Shown: positions 59,767-64,000 of the stretch, in pieces
Position numbering within the stretch: position 1 is the stretch's first letter
Layout of the letters: every line of letters begins with the position of its first letter
Assembly: GCA_002470465.1 (NCBI GenBank)
Contig: DKMD01000010.1
Coordinates: 263,328-327,327 of the forward strand
Source of the DNA: Pluralibacter sp. UBA7423
GTDB lineage: Bacteria; Pseudomonadota; Gammaproteobacteria; Enterobacterales; Enterobacteriaceae
Direction: 5' to 3'
DNA: 64,000 nt
Notes under the pieces: generated by a model
The model's input: the letters and a program-made list of their open reading frames with translations, nothing else
What the model was told of the DNA's origin: nothing
Database searches by the model: none
Program-made: the position numbers and the translations under genes

Positions 59767-60402
59767 CTATTCCAGCTGTTGCAGATCGCCGCGCGGCGTC
59801 ACCCGGAAGCGATGCTGGCAAAAATAGAGCAGCGGGTTATCCTGGTTGCTGTCGCTGTAGCCGCTGTACAGGCGCAGCGGCGTGCCGATTTTGCGCTCCA
59901 GCTGAGCCACTTTCTCATGGCCTAAACAACGCAGCGTCAGCACCCAACCGCCGTAGCGGCGTTCGGTCATGCTGGCGATTAAATTAACGCGCGGCAGCCA
60001 GGGGGTGTCGAAATAGACCTTTTCCACAAGCCGTTTCGGGGAACCGGTAATCAACCAGACGTCAGCATCAGAGCTGGTCAGGTATTCGGTCAGGCGTTGA
60101 TGCACCACCGGAAACGCAGTGACGTGCCCGCGGAACCAGAGGACAAAGTTCGCCTCAAGGCGCTGAAGCCGCGTTTCGCTGTGCCCGAAGGTGGCGGCCC
60201 ACAGCAGCAGGCTCATCGGCCAGCGCGCCGCGCGTCCTTTTACCAGCAGCGTGACGCCAATCACCGGCAGCAGCGGGAGCACCAGCAGCGCATTCAGCGG
60301 GTTGTGCCGGAACAGGTAACGTAAAAAGCTGCCAAACATATCCTGCTGATGCAGCGTGCCATCCAGGTCAAAAAACACTACCCGACGCGAATTACTTGCC
60401 AA
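59767..60402 (-). CDS. pgpC: Phosphatidylglycerophosphatase C, TTG start
   Basis: HAD-family membrane phosphatase making phosphatidylglycerol from PGP. HAD motif I FFDLDGTLHQQD, motif II LITGSPKRL and motif III/IV region GHEKVAQLERKIG...YSGYSDSNQDNPLL are visible; a hydrophobic segment (NALLVLPLLPVIGVTLLV) anchors it. 211 aa, as in E. coli PgpC (YfhB). The start is TTG at 60402 with GAGAGGG upstream. Confidence 0.93.
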   Translation of the reverse strand: MASNSRRVVFFDLDGTLHQQDMFGSFLRYLFRHNPLNALLVLPLLPVIGVTLLVKGRAARWPMSLLLWAATFGHSETRLQRLEANFVLWFRGHVTAFPVVHQRLTEYLTSSDADVWLITGSPKRLVEKVYFDTPWLPRVNLIASMTERRYGGWVLTLRCLGHEKVAQLERKIGTPLRLYSGYSDSNQDNPLLYFCQHRFRVTPRGDLQQLE

Positions 60403-60604
60403 ACCGTTTCCCTCTCAAAGTTGAACGCGTAAGCGTCATGCCTGTTAGTTAGCCTAACAGCCGGAACCTCACATTTCCAAAAACGATCGGCATTGTGCCT
60501 TTCCCTTCGTTTCCGGAGAGCGTATCCTTTTGATTAGCATAATGAATTGTTTAAGATTGCAGCACTTTTTTCCCGCCACGGGCTGTGCAGGCATCACAAT
60601 CCCC

Positions 60605-60610
60605 TATAAT
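60605..60610 (+). promoter_or_regulatory. yfhH: Candidate -10 of yfhH
   Basis: TATAAT 51 bp before the yfhH start; the -35 is poor. In the same 258-bp divergent gap with pgpC there is a CTGTTAG/CTAACAG inverted repeat at 60442-60460. Confidence 0.4.
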
Positions 60611-60660
60611 CAAAGACAAATTTCTGGCAGGCGGCCGCCGCAAGGCCCTCTGGAGAGGCA

Positions 60661-61509
60661 ATGAATTGTTTGATTCGCATCCGCCAGCGTTATCCTGGTT
60701 TTGCGCAAAGTGACAAAAAACTGGCAGACTTCATTCTGGCGCAGCCCGACGAGGCGCGCCATCTCAGTTCACAGCAGCTGGCCGCTGAGGCTGGTGTCAG
60801 CCAGTCGAGCGTGGTGAAGTTTGCCCAAAAGCTCGGCTTTAAAGGCTTCCCCGCGCTGAAGCTTGCCCTCAGCGAGGCGCTGGCGAGCAACCCTCATCCT
60901 CAGTCGGTGCCGGTGCATAACCAGATCCGCGGCGACGACCCGCTGCGGCTGGTGGGCGAAAAGCTGATTAAAGATAACGTCTCGGCGATGCATGCGTCGC
61001 TCGACATCAATACCGAAGAGAAGCTGCGGGAAAGCATCGGACTGCTGCGCAGCGCCCGCCGCATCGTCGTGACCGGCATTGGCGCTTCGGGGCTGGTGGC
61101 GCAAAACTTCAGCTGGAAGCTGATGAAAATTGGTCTGAATGCCGTTGCTGAGCAGGACATGCACGCCCTGCTCGCCACCGTGCAGGCGATGACGAATGAC
61201 GACTTGCTGCTGGCTATCTCCTATTCCGGCGAGCGGCGGGAGATTAACCTGGCAGCAGACGAAACGCTGCGGGTGGGCGGTAAAATTTTAGCAATAACCG
61301 GCTTTTCCCCCAACGCCCTGCAGCAGCGGGCGAGCCATTGCCTCTATACCATTGCCGAGGAGCAAGCTACGCGCAGCGCGGCAATCTCCTCCACCAGTGC
61401 CCAGATGATGCTGACCGACCTGCTGTTTATGGGGCTGGTACAGCAGGATCTTGAGCACGCGCCGGAGAGGATCCGCCACAGCGAAGCGCTGGTGAAAAAA
61501 CTGGTCTGA
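60661..61509 (+). CDS. yfhH: RpiR-family (HTH + SIS) regulator YfhH
   Basis: N-terminal HTH_6 (SSQQLAAEAGVSQSSVVKFAQKLGFKGFPALKLALSEAL) and C-terminal SIS sugar-phosphate-binding domain (RRIVVTGIGASGLVAQNFSWKLMKIGLNA; LLLAISYSGERREINLAADE). A MurR/RpiR-type sensor of a phosphosugar; ligand and targets unknown. 282 aa, the same as E. coli YfhH. Has GGAGAGG before its start; stands alone, divergent from pgpC. Confidence 0.93.
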   Translation: MNCLIRIRQRYPGFAQSDKKLADFILAQPDEARHLSSQQLAAEAGVSQSSVVKFAQKLGFKGFPALKLALSEALASNPHPQSVPVHNQIRGDDPLRLVGEKLIKDNVSAMHASLDINTEEKLRESIGLLRSARRIVVTGIGASGLVAQNFSWKLMKIGLNAVAEQDMHALLATVQAMTNDDLLLAISYSGERREINLAADETLRVGGKILAITGFSPNALQQRASHCLYTIAEEQATRSAAISSTSAQMMLTDLLFMGLVQQDLEHAPERIRHSEALVKKLV

Positions 61510-61523
61510 ACAGAGAATGAGCG

Positions 61524-61529
61524 TATAAT
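61524..61529 (+). promoter_or_regulatory. yfhL: Candidate -10 of yfhL
   Basis: TATAAT 37 bp before the yfhL ATG and after the yfhH stop; -35 not clear. Confidence 0.4.
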
Positions 61530-61565
61530 GCCCGCCCTGTTTGTGTTGTTTCTGAGAATTTCTGT

Positions 61566-61826
61566 ATGGCGCTGTTAATTACCAAAAAATGCATCAACTG
61601 TGATATGTGCGAGGCGGAATGCCCGAACACGGCCATTTCGATGGGCGACAGCATTTATGAGATTAACAGCGATCGCTGTACCGAGTGCATCGGCCATTAC
61701 GAGACGCCGACCTGCCAGAAAGTGTGCCCGATCCCCAACACCATCATCAAAGATCCGGCGCACCTGGAAAACGAAGAGCAGCTGTGGGATAAGTTCGTTC
61801 AGCTGCATCACGCCGATAAAATTTAG
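61566..61826 (+). CDS. yfhL: YfhL, 2[4Fe-4S] ferredoxin
   Basis: Alvin-type ferredoxin with two [4Fe-4S] sites: [12 protein letters not shown] and [18 protein letters not shown], the longer spacing in the second motif marking the Alvin subgroup. 86 aa, as in E. coli. Redox partner uncertain; proposed to serve tRNA or other housekeeping maturation. Its TAG stop overlaps the acpS stop by 4 bp, tail to tail. Confidence 0.96.
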   Translation: MALLITKKCINCDMCEAECPNTAISMGDSIYEINSDRCTECIGHYETPTCQKVCPIPNTIIKDPAHLENEEQLWDKFVQLHHADKI

Positions 61827-62203
61827 CTTTCCATAATCACCGTGGCGCAGGCGTAATGACGTTCGTCTGCCAGCGTCACATGCATGTGGGCAACGCCAAG
61901 CTTAGCAGCCAATTCTGCCGCCGCGCCCCATAACCGCAGCTTAGGTTTACCCAGTTCATCGTTGTAGACTTCGAACTGTTCAAACGCCAGCCCGTTGCGG
62001 ATCCCGGTGCCCAGCGCTTTGGATGCCGCCTCTTTTACGGCAAACCGCTTCGCCAGAAAGCGCACCGGCTGCTGGTGCGTCTCCCAGATTTTCCACTCGT
62101 GCTCACTGAGCACCCGGCGCGCAAGGCGATCGCCGCTGCGGGCGATCACTGCTTCGATACGGGCAATCTCGACGATATCCGTGCCGATGCCGACGATGGC
62201 CAT
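61823..62203 (-). CDS. acpS: Holo-[acyl-carrier-protein] synthase
   Basis: Transfers 4'-phosphopantetheine from CoA to apo-ACP. Metal-binding Asp in [13 protein letters not shown] and Glu in [15 protein letters not shown]. 126 aa, as in E. coli. Its ATG overlaps the pdxJ stop by one base (TAATG), indicating translational coupling in era-recO-pdxJ-acpS. Confidence 0.98.
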   Translation of the reverse strand: MAIVGIGTDIVEIARIEAVIARSGDRLARRVLSEHEWKIWETHQQPVRFLAKRFAVKEAASKALGTGIRNGLAFEQFEVYNDELGKPKLRLWGAAAELAAKLGVAHMHVTLADERHYACATVIMES

Positions 62204-62934
62204 TATTTGCGCGCTTCCAGCATCAGGCGCTTCATTTCCGCCACCGCTTCCTTCAGGCCGCTCATTACCGCACGGCCAATAATGGCATGGCCGATGTTCA
62301 GCTCGTGCATCTCCGGCAATGCGGCGATGGCTTTAACATTGTGATACGTCAGCCCGTGCCCGGCGTTCACCTTCAGGCCAAGGCTTGCGGCATACGTTGC
62401 TGCCTGAGCAATACGCTCCAGCTCTTTCGCCTGCTGCGCTTCGCTTTCGGCATCGGCGTAGCAGCCGGTGTGAATTTCGATGTACGGCGCGCCCACGTCC
62501 GCTGCGGCTTTGATTTGCTGGCGATCGGCGTCAATGAACAGGGAAACCAGGATCCCGGCATCCGCCAGGCGCTTGCAGGCGTCGCGCATTTTGTCGATCT
62601 GACCTGCCACATCCAGGCCGCCTTCGGTGGTCACTTCCTGACGTTTCTCAGGCACCAGACAGCAAAAGTGCGGTTTCGTCTCGCAGGCAATCGTCAGCAT
62701 CTCTTCGGTGACGGCCATTTCCAGATTCATGCGGGTATCGAGGGTCTGGCGCAGGATGCGTACGTCACGATCGGTGATATGGCGACGGTCTTCTCGCAGG
62801 TGCACGGTGATGCCGTCTGCACCAGCCTGTTCAGCAATAAAGGCGGCCTGCACCGGATCGGGATAAGCCGTGCCGCGTGCGTTTCGCAGGGTTGCAATGT
62901 GGTCGATGTTGACGCCTAACAGTAATTCAGCCAT
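62203..62934 (-). CDS. pdxJ: Pyridoxine 5'-phosphate synthase
   Basis: Condenses 1-deoxyxylulose 5-phosphate with 3-amino-2-oxopropyl phosphate to pyridoxine phosphate. TIM-barrel start [27 protein letters not shown]; active-site segments [24 protein letters not shown] and [14 protein letters not shown]. 243 aa, as in E. coli. It is separated from recO by 157 bp containing palindromic repeats. Confidence 0.98.
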   Translation of the reverse strand: MAELLLGVNIDHIATLRNARGTAYPDPVQAAFIAEQAGADGITVHLREDRRHITDRDVRILRQTLDTRMNLEMAVTEEMLTIACETKPHFCCLVPEKRQEVTTEGGLDVAGQIDKMRDACKRLADAGILVSLFIDADRQQIKAAADVGAPYIEIHTGCYADAESEAQQAKELERIAQAATYAASLGLKVNAGHGLTYHNVKAIAALPEMHELNIGHAIIGRAVMSGLKEAVAEMKRLMLEARK

Positions 62935-62966
62935 GACAGTCCTCGTTATTGATTTTGGTTCGTCGC

Positions 62967-63081
62967 ATTCCCTCTCCCTGTCCCTCTCCCATAGAGAGAG
63001 GGAACTGATTGTGCCCCCATTCAGATCGCAGGGCTCATTTTCCCCCTCTCCCCTTGGGAGAGGGCCGGGGAGAGGGGGAAT
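62967..63081. repeat. GC-rich palindromic repeat pair between recO and pdxJ
   Basis: Unit A (62967-63003) folds as CCCTCTC/GAGAGGG. Unit B (63040-63081) folds as TTCCCCCTCTCC/GGAGAGGGGGAA with a nested CTCTCCC/GGGAGAG. The two units can also pair with each other. Not a REP; resembles a pyrimidine-rich intergenic repeat seen in several enterobacteria. Confidence 0.75.
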
Positions 63082-63091
63082 CAGTCAATCT

Positions 63092-63802
63092 TCAACTTCG
63101 CTTTGGCACAAACTGCCGGAACAGCTCACGGCTTTTTAGCGGCTTGCCGCCAAGGTAAGGTTTGAGCGCAATGCGGGTAAATCGTTTTGCTGCCCGCAGC
63201 GTGTCGGCATCCGGAAATTCACGGCTGGCGAGCGCTTTCAGATGGTGCCCCGTAAACGTGCCGTTATCAATCACCACGCTTGCAATAAAGCCTTTTTCTT
63301 CGCGGTAGCGATAGGTCATGGTGTCATCCACGGGTTCACCGCTGCCCGCGCAGTGCAGAAAATCTACGCCGTACCCCAGATGTGCCAGCAGCGCCAGCTC
63401 AAAACGTCGCAGCGCCGGTTCTGGCGTACCGTTAACCCCGGCCAGCGCCTGAATACAGTGGAGGTAGTCGAAGAAGAGTTCGGAGAAACGGGTTTCGTTT
63501 TCCAGCACGCGGGAGAGAAGTTCGTTGACGTATAAGCCGCTGTAGAGCGCAATGCCGGTGAGCGGGAGCGCCAGGGAAACGGCTTCAGCGCTGCGCAGCG
63601 TTTTGACATCGCCGCGGCCACCGAAGCGCACTAACAAAGGCGTAAAGGGCTGAAGCGCACCTTTGAGATTAGAGCGTTTGGAACGTGCGCCTTTAGCCAC
63701 AAGGCGCACGCGTCCCGATTCTTCCGTGAAGACGTCCAGCATCAGGCTGGTTTCGCTCCAGGGACGACTATGCAGAACAAAAGCGCGCTGCCAGCCTTCC
63801 AC
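63092..63802 (-). CDS. recO: DNA repair protein RecO, GTG start
   Basis: RecFOR mediator that anneals ssDNA and loads Rec[45 protein letters not shown] (OB fold) and [23 protein letters not shown] are typical. 236 aa against 242 in E. coli: the C-terminus stops at RQFVPKRS, just before the intergenic repeat, so about six residues are missing. GTG start 9 bp after the era stop. Confidence 0.96.
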   Translation of the reverse strand: MEGWQRAFVLHSRPWSETSLMLDVFTEESGRVRLVAKGARSKRSNLKGALQPFTPLLVRFGGRGDVKTLRSAEAVSLALPLTGIALYSGLYVNELLSRVLENETRFSELFFDYLHCIQALAGVNGTPEPALRRFELALLAHLGYGVDFLHCAGSGEPVDDTMTYRYREEKGFIASVVIDNGTFTGHHLKALASREFPDADTLRAAKRFTRIALKPYLGGKPLKSRELFRQFVPKRS

Positions 63803-63811
63803 GAGGTTTAC

Positions 63812-64000
63812 TTAGAGGTCGTCGACGTAACCGAGACTGCGCAGCGCGCGTTCGTCATCGGCCCAGCCAGATTTCACTTTCACCCACAGTTCCAGATGAA
63901 CCGGGGCTTCAAACATCTCCTGCATGTCCTTACGGGCTTCAATACCGATGGTTTTGATTTTGGCGCCTTTATTGCCAATCACCATCTTCTTCTGCCCTTC
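63812..64000 (-). CDS. era: GTPase Era, C-terminal part only
   Basis: 62 C-terminal residues of the 16S-rRNA-processing GTPase Era. The KH domain is visible: [54 protein letters not shown], ending with TAA. The gene continues past the window edge. Upstream of recO in the usual rnc-era-recO order. Confidence 0.97.

Noticed and set aside
62967..63081. CRISPR-like repeat
   Set aside because: Only two non-identical palindromes with no spacers of regular length.

Overview
The window is a stretch of enterobacterial chromosome. Gene order and protein sequences follow the der-bamB-hisS ... purL-recO-era part of the Escherichia coli map almost gene for gene, but accessory content and sequence detail point to an Enterobacter/Lelliottia/Leclercia/Klebsiella-like relative rather than E. 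coli itself (inference; no search was run). I see no rRNA, tRNA, prophage, insertion sequence or CRISPR array. Both edges cut a GTPase gene: der on the left and era on the right.

Layout: (1) 1-8.9 kb, a minus-strand housekeeping run: der, bamB, yfgM, hisS, (sroE region), ispG, rodZ, rlmN, ndk. (2) 9-16.3 kb, the pbpC-yfhM pair (penicillin-binding protein 1C and a bacterial alpha-2-macroglobulin lipoprotein). (3) 16.5-19.6 kb, sseA, sseB, pepB. (4) 19.6-25.3 kb, the complete Fe-S assembly operon iscRSUA-hscBA-fdx-iscX with two abutting IscR operators upstream. (5) 25.4-31.3 kb, trmJ, suhB with a boxA in its leader, a nickel/cobalt exporter with a DUF1007 partner where E. coli has yfhR, then csiE and an orphan hcaT. 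(6) 31.4-38.8 kb, a yph-type carbohydrate locus (epimerase, sugar-porter MFS, YphG, YphH repressor, YphA) in which the E. coli ABC transporter genes are replaced by one MFS gene. (7) 38.9-48.9 kb, glyA and hmpA back to back, then the acid-stress lysine decarboxylase system cadC-cadB-cadA-dtpC. (8) 49-53.3 kb, glnB and the glrK-qseG-glrR sensor operon, preceded by the small RNA GlmY with overlapping sigma-54/sigma-70 promoters and three upstream GlrR sites. (9) 53.5-64 kb, purL, mltF, tadA, pgpC, yfhH, yfhL, acpS, pdxJ, recO, era.

Most genes are conserved core and their functions are assigned with high confidence. The regulatory layer is unusually readable: IscR, PurR (two), NsrR and GlrR sites, a boxA, several intrinsic terminators and seven REP/BIME clusters. 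The least described parts are the yph-type locus with its swapped transporter and the NicO-DUF1007 pair. I found no clearly undescribed multi-gene system; the findings rank what deserves a check.
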